DNA of 64,000 nt from Streptomyces inusitatus (GCF_014651115.1 NZ_BMWG01000012.1:102070-166069), one strand, 5' to 3'. Counted from the stretch's first letter, positions 9,042 through 17,884 are shown. The notes: generated from the letters alone by a model not told the origin. Program-made: numbers and translations.

Positions 9042-9516
9042 CCTGGACGTTCTCCTCATCCGGCACTGGGATACAGCATGTACGGGAGGCTTCGCCGCGG
9101 CCGCCCGGTGGGGCGGTTCGATCGGTCCGTGGAATCAGGACGATCGGTCCTGGTGTTCGCGGCGGTTGTGCGACCGCCGGGGCGCATCGGTGTCGCGGCG
9201 AAGACTCGCGAAGAGATTAGTCGGCGGAGGACGTGCGGTCTCACCGGGCCGGAACCGGTACGCATTCGCTCCGTGATCGCTTGTATCGATCAGTGAATGG
9301 TCACGCCATGGAATGTTCCGTACACATCTCCATGAATACGGACACAAGGACCATCCGGGCCTACCTCAAAGCGTCCCCGGACCACCCCGGACGGGGCCGT
9401 CCGGGGAATTCTCGGTGATGAACGTCACGCGTGAAAAGTTATCGGAGGGGTCCTGCATAAACGCAGATCAGGCCAATCGGAATATACGACCGGCGTGAAC
9501 CGTGTTTCTTCGAAAT
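9042..9516. other. 475-base gene-free region upstream of the lipoprotein gene
   Basis: No supportable gene; short frames here lack ribosome sites and conservation cues. It is AT-richer than surroundings, fitting a promoter region for the minus-strand lipoprotein gene. It contains a hairpin CCCCGGAC-6-GTCCGGGG (9385-9406) and the left half of the HAD terminator. Confidence 0.5.
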
Positions 9517-9528
9517 TCAAGAAACACG
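9501..9528 (-). terminator. Hairpin overlapping the HAD stop codon
   Basis: CGTGTTTCTT (9501-9510), 8-base loop, AAGAAACACG (9519-9528), perfect 10-bp arms. The TGA of the HAD gene (9519-9517) begins in the upstream arm, so translation runs into the stem. Confidence 0.7.
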
Positions 9529-10266
9529 GACAGTGCCGTCTCCGTTCATGGGTGTGATGAGACTGCGGAGAAAGCTGAGGTTCACTTCTTCGAGGGATCC
9601 GACGACGGTCCGGCCCTCGGCGGGGGCGATGGGGGCGACGGAGGGGACGGCGACCACCCGGCAGCCGGCCGCTTCGGCGGAGGCGACCCCGGTGGCGGTG
9701 TCCTCGATGACGGCACACCGGGCGGGGTCGACGGCCAGGCCCCTGGCGGCCAGCAGATAGGGGTCCGGGTACGGCTTGGTGCGGGGGGTCTCGTCACCGG
9801 CGACCGAGAGGGTGAAGTTGGCGGGGCCCAGGGAGACGAGGACCCGGTCGATGATGCGCCGGTGCGAGGCGGAGACCAGCGCTGTGGGCACCCGGTGGGC
9901 GGCGAGTTCGGCGAGCAGCCGTTCGGCGCCGGGCATCAGCGGCACACCGCGGTCGATCCTGGCCTCGAAGCGGTCGTTGAGCAGCACGGTGAGTTCGGGC
10001 AGGGCTATGTCCGCCCCCGTCATCTCGATGAGGAAGCCCGCGCTGCGGCTCATGGGGCCGCCGACCACCACATCGCGCCAGGCCTCGTCCAGCTCGTGCC
10101 CGAGGTCGGCAAAGACCTCCGCCTCCGCGTCCCACCAGAAGCCCTCGGTGTCCACGAGGGTGCCGTCCATGTCGAGGAAGACCGCCTCAAGAGCGGCCCC
10201 GTCGGCCGGAAGGGTGAACGACTCGGGGACCCTGCTGGTCAGCGACGCGGGGACCGTGCTGGTCAT
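9517..10266 (-). CDS. HAD-superfamily phosphatase, beta-phosphoglucomutase-like
   Basis: A 249-residue cytoplasmic phosphohydrolase/phosphomutase of HAD subfamily IA. Motif I is FLDMDGTLVDTE with nucleophile D32 and acid/base D34; motif II serine lies in ALVSASHR; motif III/IV is KPYPDPYLLAA and CAVIEDTATG. The cap between motifs I and II fits small phosphorylated substrates such as sugar phosphates. ATG chosen because GGAGG sits 7 bases upstream; an in-frame GTG two codons earlier is too close to it. It follows metH on the same strand after a terminator and has its own structured leader. Substrate not predictable. Confidence 0.92.
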   Translation of the reverse strand: MTSTVPASLTSRVPESFTLPADGAALEAVFLDMDGTLVDTEGFWWDAEAEVFADLGHELDEAWRDVVVGGPMSRSAGFLIEMTGADIALPELTVLLNDRFEARIDRGVPLMPGAERLLAELAAHRVPTALVSASHRRIIDRVLVSLGPANFTLSVAGDETPRTKPYPDPYLLAARGLAVDPARCAVIEDTATGVASAEAAGCRVVAVPSVAPIAPAEGRTVVGSLEEVNLSFLRSLITPMNGDGTVRVS

Positions 10267-10292
10267 TGGCACACCTCCGGGAGGGACGAGAA

Positions 10293-10342
10293 GGCCGGTC
10301 GCCCTTTTCCACGGCTCTCCCGTGGAAACAAGTCGACCGGCC
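10293..10342 (-). promoter_or_regulatory. Two-tier stem-loop in the HAD leader
   Basis: An outer helix GGCCGGTCG/CGACCGGCC (10293-10301 with 10334-10342) encloses an inner helix TTTCCACGG/CCGTGGAAA (10306-10314 with 10320-10328), with a 4/5-base internal loop and a 5-base apical loop. It ends about 15 bases before the HAD Shine-Dalgarno. It may be a leader regulatory element or an extra terminator; the metH terminator lies separately at 10441-10474. Confidence 0.5.
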
Positions 10343-10440
10343 TGCTTGGGACCGACAAGTGTACGTCCGGCGGCGCGAAAGCGCCTGGGGATAACGGCGG
10401 CGCCCTTCCGGGGGACGGTGCGCGGGGACCGGAGACGGCG

Positions 10441-10474
10441 CGAGCCCGCCCCCGGAGTGCCGGGGACGGGCTCG
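10441..10474 (-). terminator. metH terminator hairpin
   Basis: CGAGCCCG (10441-10448) pairs with CGGGCTCG (10467-10474), with an inner CCCGG/CCGGG helix. It starts 30 bases beyond the metH stop. Confidence 0.65.
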
Positions 10475-10503
10475 TGCGGTGGTACGGGCTGGTACGGGGG
10501 CGG

Positions 10504-13500
10504 CTACCGCGCGTTGAAGTACTTCGCCTGGGGGTGGTGGATGACGATGGCGTCGGTGGACTGCTCGGGATGGAGCTGGAACTCCTCCGAGAGGTGGACC
10601 CCGATCCGTTCCGGCTGGAGGAGTTCCGCGATCTTGGCCCGGTCCTCCAGGTCCGGGCACGCCCCGTACCCGAGGGAGAAGCGTGCGCCCCGGTACTTGA
10701 GCGCGAACATGTCCTCCACGTCGGCCGGGTCCTCCCCGCCGTAGCCGAGTTCGGCACGGACCCGTGCGTGCCAGTACTCGGCGAGGGCTTCGGCGAGCTG
10801 GACGGAGAGCCCGTGGAGTTCGAGGTAGTCGCGGTAGGCGTCCTGGGCGAAGAGCTCGGCGGTCGCCTCCCCGATGCGGGAGCCGACGGTGACGACCTGG
10901 AGGCCGACCACATCCACCTCGCCCGACTCCTCCGGGCGGAAGAAGTCCGCCAGGCACAGATACCGGCCCCGGCGCTGGCGCGGGAAGGTGAACCGGGTGC
11001 GTTCGGATCCGTCCTCGTGGAGCAGGATCAGATCATCGCCCTTGGACACACAGGGGAAGTAGCCGTAGACCACGGCGGCTTCGAGCATGTTCCCGGTGTG
11101 GAGCTTGTCGAGCCAGCCCCGCAGATGCGGCCGCCCCTCGCTCTCCACCAGCTCCTCGTAGGAGGGTCCGTCGCCCGCGCGGGCCTGCTTCAGTCCCCAC
11201 TGCCCCTTGAACAGGGCCCCCTCGTCCAGCCAGGAGGCGTACTCCTTGAGCTGGATCCCCTTGATCACCCGCGTCCCCCAGAACGGCGGCACCGGCACCG
11301 GATTGTCCACCGCGACATCGGAGCGCGCCGGAATCTCCGGCTCTGTGACGTCGAGTACCGGGGTGTCGCGTTTCGCGACCCGGCGCTGCTTCAGCTCCGG
11401 CAGCACCGCCCCCGGGACCCCGCGCTTGACCGCGATCAGCGCGTCCATCAGCCGCAGGCCCTCGAAGGCGTCGCGTGCGTAGCGGACTTCTCCTTCATAG
11501 ATTTCGTGGAGGTCCTGTTCGACGTAGGCGCGGGTGAGGGCCGCGCCGCCGAGGATGACGGGGTAGTCGGCGGCCATGTTGCGCTGGTTGAGCTCCTGGA
11601 GGTTCTCCTTCATGATCACCGTCGATTTGACCAGCAGACCGGACATGCCGATCACGTCCGCGCGGTGTTCCTGGGCGGCTTCGAGGATCGCGGACACCGG
11701 CTGTTTGATGCCGAGGTTGACCACGTTGTAGCCGTTGTTGGAGAGAATGATGTCGACGAGGTTCTTCCCGATGTCGTGAACATCCCCGCGGACGGTGGCG
11801 AGGACGATGGTGCCCTTGCCCTCCGCGTCGGACTTCTCCATGTGGGGTTCCAGGTAGGCGACGGCGTTCTTCATCACCTCGGCGGACTGGAGCACGAACG
11901 GAAGCTGCATCTGCCCCGAGCCGAACAGCTCACCGACGACCTTCATGCCCTCCAGGAGGGTGTCGTTGACGATCGCCAGCGCCGGCCGGTCCTGAAGGGC
12001 CTCGTCGAGGTCGCGTTCCAGGCCGTTCTTCTCCCCGTCGATGATCCGGCGCTGGAGCCGCTCGTCCAGCGGCAGGGCGAGGAGTTCCTCCGCCCGCCCG
12101 GCCTTCAGCGACTTGGTGTTCACGCCCTCGAACAGGGCCATCAGCTTCTGGAGGGGGTCGTAGCCCTCCGCGCGGCGGTCGTAGATCAGGTCCAGGGCGG
12201 TGGTGACCTGCTCCTCGTCGAAGCGGGCGATCGGCAGGATCTTCGACGCGTGGACGATCGCCGAGTCCAGACCGGCCTTCACACACTCGTCCAGGAACAC
12301 CGAGTTCAGCAGCACCCGCGCCGCCGGGTTCAGCCCGAAGGAGATGTTCGACAGGCCCAGGGTGGTCTGGACGTCGGGGTGGCGGCGCTTCAGCTCCCGG
12401 ATCGCGCCGATCGTCGCGATCCCGTCGCCCCGCGACTCCTCCTGCCCCGTGCAGATCGTGAATGTGAGGGTGTCGATGAGGATGTCCGACTCGCGGATTC
12501 CCCAGTTCCCCGTCAGGTCATCGATCAGGCGTTCCGCGATCGCGACCTTGTGCTCAATGGTGCGGGCCTGGCCCTGCTCGTCGATCGTCAGCGCGATCAG
12601 CGCCGCGCCATGCTCCTGAGCGAGGCGTGTGACCTGCGCGAACCGCGACTCTGGGCCGTCGCCGTCCTCATAGTTGACCGAGTTGATCACCGCACGGCCG
12701 CCCAGCTTCTCCAGACCGGCCCGGATCACCTCCACCTCGGTCGAGTCCAGCACCAGAGGCAAAGTCGAAGCCGTGGCGAAGCGGCCCGCCAGCTCCGCCA
12801 TGTCCGCCACACCGTCACGCCCGACATAGTCGACACACAGGTCGAGCATGTGCGCGCCCTCACGGATCTGGTCCCGGGCGATCTCCACACAGTCGTCCCA
12901 GCGCGCCTCCAGCATCGCCTCCCGGAACTTCTTCGACCCGTTCGCGTTCGTCCGCTCACCGATCGCCATGTAGGAGGTGTCCTGACGGAACGGCACCGTC
13001 TGGTACAGCGACGCGGCCCCCGGCTCCGGACGCGGCTCCCGCACGGCCGGGACCAGCCCCCGCACCCGCTCCACGACCTGCCGCAGATGCTCCGGCGTCG
13101 TCCCGCAGCAGCCGCCCACCAAGGACAGCCCGTACTCCCCCACGAACGTCTCCTGCGCATCCGCCAGCTCGGAGGCCGACAGCGGATAATGCGCGCCGTT
13201 CTTCCCCAAAACCGGCAGACCCGCGTTCGGCATGCACGACAGCGGAATCCGCGAATGCCGGGCCAGATACCGAAGATGCTCACTCATCTCCGCCGGACCC
13301 GTCGCACAGTTCAAACCGATCATGTCGATACCGAGAGGCTCCAGCGCGGTCAGAGCCGCGCCGATCTCCGAGCCCAGGAGCATCGTCCCCGTCGTCTCCA
13401 CCGTCACCGAACAGATCAACGGCAGATCCAGACCGGAAATGTCCAGCGCGCGGCGGGCACCCAGGATCGCCGACTTCGTCTGGAGCAGATCCTGCGTCGT

Positions 13501-14037
13501 CTCCACCAGCAGCGCGTCGGCACCGCCGGCGATCATGCCTTCCGCGTTCGCCTGGAACGCGTCCCGCAACACCGTGTAAGGGGCGTGGCCGAGCGTCGGG
13601 AGCTTCGTCCCCGGCCCCATCGACCCCAGCACCCACCGCTGCTGTCCCGTGGAGGCCGTGAACTCGTCCGCGACCTCCCGGGCGATCCGTGCACCCGCCT
13701 CCGACAGCTCGTGCACCCGCTCAGGAATGTCATACTCCGCGAGCGCGGCGAAATTCGCCCCGAATGTATTCGTCTCGACGCAGTCGACACCCACACCGAA
13801 ATACGCGGCATGAACCGACCGCACAATATCCGGGCGGGTCACATTCAGAACCTCGTTGCAGCCCTCAAGATTCTCGAAATCCTCAAGAGTCGGATCCTGC
13901 TCCTGGAGCATCGTCCCCATCGCACCGTCGGCGACGACGACACGTGTGGCGAGAGCCTCACGGAGGGCTGCGATCCTGGTCCGGCTGTCTGCGTCTGCGG
14001 AAGCGGAAGGGGCGGAAGAGGTCGGCAACGAGGCCAT
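10504..14037 (-). CDS. metH: Cobalamin-dependent methionine synthase
   Basis: Transfers the methyl group of 5-methyltetrahydrofolate to homocysteine through cobalamin. All four modules are present in 1177 residues: homocysteine/zinc domain (DGAMGTMLQ at 37-45; GGCCGTTPEH near 307), pterin-binding domain (AIGERTNANGSKKF), cobalamin cap and Rossmann domain (axial-ligand motif DVHDIGKN near 755) and the C-terminal SAM reactivation domain (RGARFSLGYGACPDLE). ATG chosen with GGGAG 9 bases upstream. Length is slightly under the E. coli enzyme. It is divergent from gylR. I looked for B12 or SAM riboswitch signatures upstream and saw none. Confidence 0.98.
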   Translation of the reverse strand: MASLPTSSAPSASADADSRTRIAALREALATRVVVADGAMGTMLQEQDPTLEDFENLEGCNEVLNVTRPDIVRSVHAAYFGVGVDCVETNTFGANFAALAEYDIPERVHELSEAGARIAREVADEFTASTGQQRWVLGSMGPGTKLPTLGHAPYTVLRDAFQANAEGMIAGGADALLVETTQDLLQTKSAILGARRALDISGLDLPLICSVTVETTGTMLLGSEIGAALTALEPLGIDMIGLNCATGPAEMSEHLRYLARHSRIPLSCMPNAGLPVLGKNGAHYPLSASELADAQETFVGEYGLSLVGGCCGTTPEHLRQVVERVRGLVPAVREPRPEPGAASLYQTVPFRQDTSYMAIGERTNANGSKKFREAMLEARWDDCVEIARDQIREGAHMLDLCVDYVGRDGVADMAELAGRFATASTLPLVLDSTEVEVIRAGLEKLGGRAVINSVNYEDGDGPESRFAQVTRLAQEHGAALIALTIDEQGQARTIEHKVAIAERLIDDLTGNWGIRESDILIDTLTFTICTGQEESRGDGIATIGAIRELKRRHPDVQTTLGLSNISFGLNPAARVLLNSVFLDECVKAGLDSAIVHASKILPIARFDEEQVTTALDLIYDRRAEGYDPLQKLMALFEGVNTKSLKAGRAEELLALPLDERLQRRIIDGEKNGLERDLDEALQDRPALAIVNDTLLEGMKVVGELFGSGQMQLPFVLQSAEVMKNAVAYLEPHMEKSDAEGKGTIVLATVRGDVHDIGKNLVDIILSNNGYNVVNLGIKQPVSAILEAAQEHRADVIGMSGLLVKSTVIMKENLQELNQRNMAADYPVILGGAALTRAYVEQDLHEIYEGEVRYARDAFEGLRLMDALIAVKRGVPGAVLPELKQRRVAKRDTPVLDVTEPEIPARSDVAVDNPVPVPPFWGTRVIKGIQLKEYASWLDEGALFKGQWGLKQARAGDGPSYEELVESEGRPHLRGWLDKLHTGNMLEAAVVYGYFPCVSKGDDLILLHEDGSERTRFTFPRQRRGRYLCLADFFRPEESGEVDVVGLQVVTVGSRIGEATAELFAQDAYRDYLELHGLSVQLAEALAEYWHARVRAELGYGGEDPADVEDMFALKYRGARFSLGYGACPDLEDRAKIAELLQPERIGVHLSEEFQLHPEQSTDAIVIHHPQAKYFNAR

Positions 14038-14217
14038 GGAATGAGCTCCCTGGGATGCGACGGCTGTCGGCTTTGCGGCTTCCGGTGAGAAGGCGCACGG
14101 AGTCAGGGTAACCGCAGGGGGCTCGCGGAGTCGTGGGTGTTCCACGGGACGGACCAAGTTGGCCGGGGGGCTTCTGTGAACCCGTCTGCCACGAGATACT
14201 CGCTCCACACTCACCTA

Positions 14218-14255
14218 GGTCGACATCGACCGATAGTGTTCAGCATTGTCGAACA
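14218..14255. promoter_or_regulatory. gylR promoter: palindrome plus candidate GylR operator
   Basis: GGTCGA-CA-TCGACC (14218-14231) is a perfect palindrome. Twelve bases on lies GCATTGTCGAACA (14243-14255), which recurs exactly upstream of glpF at 15337-15349. GylR autoregulates and represses the operon in S. coelicolor, so the shared 13-mer is the likely operator core. Confidence 0.55.
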
Positions 14256-14277
14256 GCAGTGGGAGAGGGCCGATCCG

Positions 14278-15042
14278 ATGGCGAAGAGCATCCAGTCACT
14301 GGAGCGCGCTGCGGCGATGCTGCGTCTGCTCGCGGGCGGGGAGCGCCGGCTGGGTCTTTCGGACATCGCCTCCTCGCTGGAACTGGCCAAGGGGACGGCC
14401 CACGGCATTCTGCGCACACTCCAGGCCGAGGGCTTCGTCGAGCAGGACCCGGCCTCCGGCCGCTATCAGCTGGGGGCGGAGCTGCTGCGGCTGGGCACCG
14501 GCTATCTGGACGTCCACGAGCTGCGCGCCCGCGCCCTGGTCTGGACGGACGACCTGGCCCGCTCCAGCGGCGAGAGCGTCCATGTGGGCGTGGCCCACCA
14601 GCACGGCGTGCTCATCGTCCACCATGTCTTCCGCCCCGACGACAGCCGCCAGGTGCTGGAGGTGGGGGCCATGCAGCCGCTGCACTCCACGGCGCTGGGC
14701 AAGGTGCTGGCGGCCTACGACCCGGTGGCGCACACCGAGGCCCTGGAGGCCGAGCGGGAGGCCTTCACCTCCCGGACGGTGACGGATCCGGCGGAGTTCG
14801 AGGCGGTGCTCGACCTCACCCGCGCGCGCGGGTGGGCGGCCGATGTGGAGGAGACCTGGGAGGGGGTGGCGGCGGTCGCCGCGCCCATCCACGACCGGCG
14901 GCGGATGCCCGTGGGGGCGGTCGCCATCACCGGTGGCGTGGAGCGGGTCTGCGAGGGCCGGGAGCTGCGGTCCGAGCTGGTGGCGGCCGTGCGCGAGTGC
15001 GCCCGCTCGGTCTCCCGCGATCTCGGCGCGGGCCGGTTCTGA
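14278..15042 (+). CDS. gylR: IclR-family repressor of glycerol catabolism
   Basis: A 254-residue regulator, the length I recall for GylR of S. coelicolor, and very similar in sequence (opening MAKSIQSLERAAAMLRLLAG). The N-terminal winged helix (about 5-65) is followed by the IclR effector domain, in which family members bind small metabolites, here probably glycerol-3-phosphate. Start has GGGAGAGGG upstream. It lies immediately before glpF-glpK-glpD, with its own promoter; a shared 13-base motif in both promoters supports autoregulation and operon control. Confidence 0.95.
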   Translation: MAKSIQSLERAAAMLRLLAGGERRLGLSDIASSLELAKGTAHGILRTLQAEGFVEQDPASGRYQLGAELLRLGTGYLDVHELRARALVWTDDLARSSGESVHVGVAHQHGVLIVHHVFRPDDSRQVLEVGAMQPLHSTALGKVLAAYDPVAHTEALEAEREAFTSRTVTDPAEFEAVLDLTRARGWAADVEETWEGVAAVAAPIHDRRRMPVGAVAITGGVERVCEGRELRSELVAAVRECARSVSRDLGAGRF

Positions 15043-15336
15043 CCCGGCGGACGCCCCGCCGACCGCCTCCGCCCGGCACCCCCGCCCCCGACGCCTCCGA
15101 CGCGCACCCCCTCCGCACCCCCTCCGGACCCCCTCCGGCAAGCCGGACGCCTCCGCATGCCCGCCCGCGCCGCCCCTGCGGCCCCGGCGGCCCCGGCCGG
15201 CCCGGCGCGGCCCCGCCCGTGCCGCGCACCGTGCGGCCCCGCGCGCACGGGCGCATCATCGATAACGATCGGGCTTTGGGGGCATACGACCCTTGACGTC
15301 AAGTTGGCCAGGGACAAAACTGCCGTTCATCGGTCG

Positions 15337-15349
15337 GCATTGTCGAACA
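15337..15349 (+). promoter_or_regulatory. Candidate GylR operator upstream of glpF
   Basis: GCATTGTCGAACA, identical to 14243-14255 in front of gylR. It lies about 40 bases past a TTGACG -35-like hexamer, consistent with a repressor site at or just after the transcription start. Confidence 0.55.
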
Positions 15350-15397
15350 ACTACCGGCGATACCCGTTAGAGTGTGACAAGCGCCAAGGGCCGACAA

Positions 15398-15442
15398 CGC
15401 CCTCACCTGAGGGCGCGAACCCCGGGAGTGACCGGGGTTCGC
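15398..15442 (+). promoter_or_regulatory. Tandem hairpins in the glpF leader
   Basis: CGCCCTCA-CC-TGAGGGCG (15398-15415) is followed at once by GCGAACCCCGG-6-CCGGGGTTCGC (15415-15442). Both arms are perfect and they share one base. The second ends 31 bases before the glpF GTG. They may attenuate or stabilise the operon mRNA. Confidence 0.55.
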
Positions 15443-15473
15443 CTTCCCCTGGACGAAGGACAAAGGAGTCGCG

Positions 15474-16259
15474 GTGTCCAGCTCCGACATCTTTATCGGC
15501 GAGATCATCGGAACGGCTGTTCTGATCCTGCTCGGCGGTGGCGTGGTCGCCGCCGTCACCCTCAAGAATTCCAAGGCGCGCGGCGCCGGCTTCCTCGCCA
15601 TCACCCTGGCCTGGGGCTTCGCGGTGATGACCGCCGTCTACATCAGCGGCCCGCTCTCCGGCGCCCATCTCAACCCCGCCGTCACCCTCGGCATCGCCAT
15701 CAAGGACGGGGTCTGGGACAACTTCGGCGTCTACCTCGCCGGCCAGCTGCTCGGCGCGATGCTCGGCGCCACCCTGGCCTGGGTCGCCTACTACGGCCAG
15801 TTCCGGTCGCATCTCACCGATCCCGAGATCATCGGCGACCAGGCCGAGAAGCCGATCGAGGGCCCGCACAACGGCAGCAAGGCCGGCCCGGTCCTCGGCA
15901 TCTTCGCCACCGGCCCCGAGATCCGCGTGGTCTGGCAGAACCTGGCCACCGAGATCCTGGGCACCACGGTGCTCGTGCTCGCCGTGCTCACCCAGGGCCT
16001 CAACGACGAGGGCAAGGGCCTGAGCATCCTCGGCGGACTGATCACCGCCTTCGTCGTGGTCGGTATCGGCCTCTCCCTGGGCGGCCCGACCGGCTACGCC
16101 ATCAACCCGGCCCGTGACCTGGGCCCCCGTATCGTTCACGCCCTGCTGCCGCTGCCCAACAAGGGCGGCTCCGACTGGGGCTACGCCTGGATCCCGATCG
16201 CCGGTCCGCTGGCCGGCGGAGCGCTCGCCGCGGGTATCTACAACCTCGCGTTCGCCTGA
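15474..16259 (+). CDS. glpF: Glycerol facilitator (aquaglyceroporin)
   Basis: A 261-residue six-helix inner-membrane channel for glycerol diffusion. Both pore motifs are present: HLNPAV (NPA 67-69) and INPARD (NPA 211-213). The aspartate after the second motif is typical of glycerol-conducting members. The GTG start follows AAAGGAG. A 25-residue polar loop (about 115-140) between helices is longer than in E. coli GlpF. First gene of the operon with glpK 74 bases on. Confidence 0.96.
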   Translation: MSSSDIFIGEIIGTAVLILLGGGVVAAVTLKNSKARGAGFLAITLAWGFAVMTAVYISGPLSGAHLNPAVTLGIAIKDGVWDNFGVYLAGQLLGAMLGATLAWVAYYGQFRSHLTDPEIIGDQAEKPIEGPHNGSKAGPVLGIFATGPEIRVVWQNLATEILGTTVLVLAVLTQGLNDEGKGLSILGGLITAFVVVGIGLSLGGPTGYAINPARDLGPRIVHALLPLPNKGGSDWGYAWIPIAGPLAGGALAAGIYNLAFA

Positions 16260-16333
16260 CCCGTGAACGCACGCCGTATACGTACGCCGTACAGGTACAG
16301 CCGTATCCCCACCGTACTGAGCAGGAGCACACC

Positions 16334-17881
16334 GTGACCGATCCACACACCACCGGAACCTCGTCCCACGGGCATGGCCCGTTCATCGCGGCCATCGACC
16401 AGGGCACCACCTCCAGCCGCTGCATCGTCTTCGACAAGGACGGCCGGATCGTCTCCGTCCACCAGAAGGAGCACGAGCAGATCTTCCCCAAGCCCGGCTG
16501 GGTCGAGCACAACGCCGTCGAGATCTGGACGAATGTCCAGGAAGTCGTCGCCGGCGCGCTCGACAAGGCGGGCATCACCTCGGCCGACGTCAAGGCGATC
16601 GGCATCACCAACCAGCGCGAGACCACTCTGCTCTGGGACAAGAAGACCGGTGAGCCCGTCCACAACGCCATCGTCTGGCAGGACACCCGCACCGACGCGC
16701 TCTGCAAGGAGCTGGGCCGCAATGTCGGCCAGGACCGCTTCCGCCGCGAGACCGGGCTGCCGCTGGCCAGCTACTTCTCCGGCCCCAAGGTCCGCTGGCT
16801 GCTCGACAACGTCGAGGGCCTGCGCGAGCGCGCCGAGCGCGGCGAGATCCTCTTCGGCACCATGGACTCCTGGGTCATCTGGAATCTGACCGGCGGAACC
16901 GAGGGCGGGGTGCACGTCACCGACGTCACCAACGCCTCGCGCACCATGCTGATGAACCTCTACACCATGAAGTGGGACGACAAGATCCTCGCTTCCATGG
17001 AGATCCCGGCCGCGGTGCTGCCCGAGATCCGCTCCTCCTCCGAGGTGTACGGCCTCGCCAAGGGCGGCATCCTCGACGGCATCCCCGTCGCCTCGGCGCT
17101 CGGCGACCAGCAGGCGGCGCTCTTCGGCCAGACCTGTTTCGCCGAGGGCGAGGCGAAGTCGACGTACGGCACCGGCACGTTCATGCTGATGAACACCGGT
17201 GAGACCCCGGTCAACTCGTACAACGGCCTGCTGACCACCGTCGGCTACCGCATCGGCGACCAGAAGGCCGTGTACGCCCTGGAGGGCTCGATCGCGGTCA
17301 CCGGTTCGCTGGTGCAGTGGATGCGCGACCAGATGGGCCTGATCAACTCCGCGGCCGAGATCGAGACCCTGGCCCTGTCGGTCGAGGACAACGGCGGCGC
17401 GTACTTCGTACCCGCCTTCTCCGGCCTCTTCGCCCCGTACTGGCGCTCCGACGCCCGCGGTGTGATCGCCGGTCTCACCCGCTATGTCACCAAGGCGCAC
17501 ATCGCGCGCGCCGTGCTTGAGGCCACCGCCTGGCAGACCCGCGAGATCACCGACGCCATGACGAAGGACTCCGGCGTCGAGCTGACCGCGCTCAAGGTCG
17601 ACGGCGGGATGACCTCCAACAATCTGCTGATGCAGACCCTCTCGGACTTCCTGGACGCGCCCGTGGTGCGTCCGATGGTCGCCGAGACCACCTGCCTCGG
17701 CGCGGCGTACGCCGCAGGTCTGGCCGTCGGTTTCTGGCCGGACACCGACGCACTGCGCGCCAACTGGCGCAGGGCCGCCGAATGGACCCCTCGTATGGAC
17801 GCCGAGCAGCGCGAACGCGAGTACAAGAACTGGCTCAAGGCCGTCGAGCGGTCCATGGGCTGGCTTGAGGAAGAGGAGTAA
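16334..17881 (+). CDS. glpK: Glycerol kinase
   Basis: Phosphorylates glycerol to sn-glycerol-3-phosphate with ATP, trapping it in the cytoplasm. The 515-residue FGGY-family protein has the phosphate-binding motif DQGTTSSR (22-29), catalytic-region GNQ/TNQRETT, the ATP-domain motif YGTGTFMLMNTG and the FGGY signature around GGMTSNNLLMQ. The GTG start follows AGGAG by about 6 bases. The extra histidine/threonine-rich 15 residues at the N-terminus are not part of the fold. Three bases separate it from glpD. Confidence 0.97.
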   Translation: MTDPHTTGTSSHGHGPFIAAIDQGTTSSRCIVFDKDGRIVSVHQKEHEQIFPKPGWVEHNAVEIWTNVQEVVAGALDKAGITSADVKAIGITNQRETTLLWDKKTGEPVHNAIVWQDTRTDALCKELGRNVGQDRFRRETGLPLASYFSGPKVRWLLDNVEGLRERAERGEILFGTMDSWVIWNLTGGTEGGVHVTDVTNASRTMLMNLYTMKWDDKILASMEIPAAVLPEIRSSSEVYGLAKGGILDGIPVASALGDQQAALFGQTCFAEGEAKSTYGTGTFMLMNTGETPVNSYNGLLTTVGYRIGDQKAVYALEGSIAVTGSLVQWMRDQMGLINSAAEIETLALSVEDNGGAYFVPAFSGLFAPYWRSDARGVIAGLTRYVTKAHIARAVLEATAWQTREITDAMTKDSGVELTALKVDGGMTSNNLLMQTLSDFLDAPVVRPMVAETTCLGAAYAAGLAVGFWPDTDALRANWRRAAEWTPRMDAEQREREYKNWLKAVERSMGWLEEEE

Positions 17882-17884
17882 GAC

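Larger units (their letters stand above)
15043..15473. other. 431-base gylR-glpF intergenic region
   Basis: No gene. Three parts: a C-rich, G-poor tract just past gylR (about 15055-15235, with repeated CACCCCCTCCG-like units); a promoter area with TTGACG at 15293 inside the perfect palindrome CTTGACGTCAAG (15292-15303) and the GylR motif at 15337-15349; and a leader with two adjoining hairpins before glpF. Confidence 0.6.

Noticed and set aside
9313..9498. Small plus-strand gene upstream of the HAD terminator
   Set aside because: No ribosome site, no family resemblance, and codon positions do not show the expected GC bias.
9502..14088. A 1528-codon plus-strand open frame opposite metH
   Set aside because: It is antisense to a complete MetH; its product is low-complexity and unlike any family. 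High GC makes such shadow frames common.
14038..14277. Possible B12 or SAM riboswitch before metH
   Set aside because: I looked for the B12-box and SAM-IV core sequences on the minus strand and saw neither; the leader is short and unremarkable.
15157..15525. Small plus-strand frame across the glpF promoter
   Set aside because: It runs through the C-rich tract, operator and hairpins and overlaps the glpF start; composition alone explains it.
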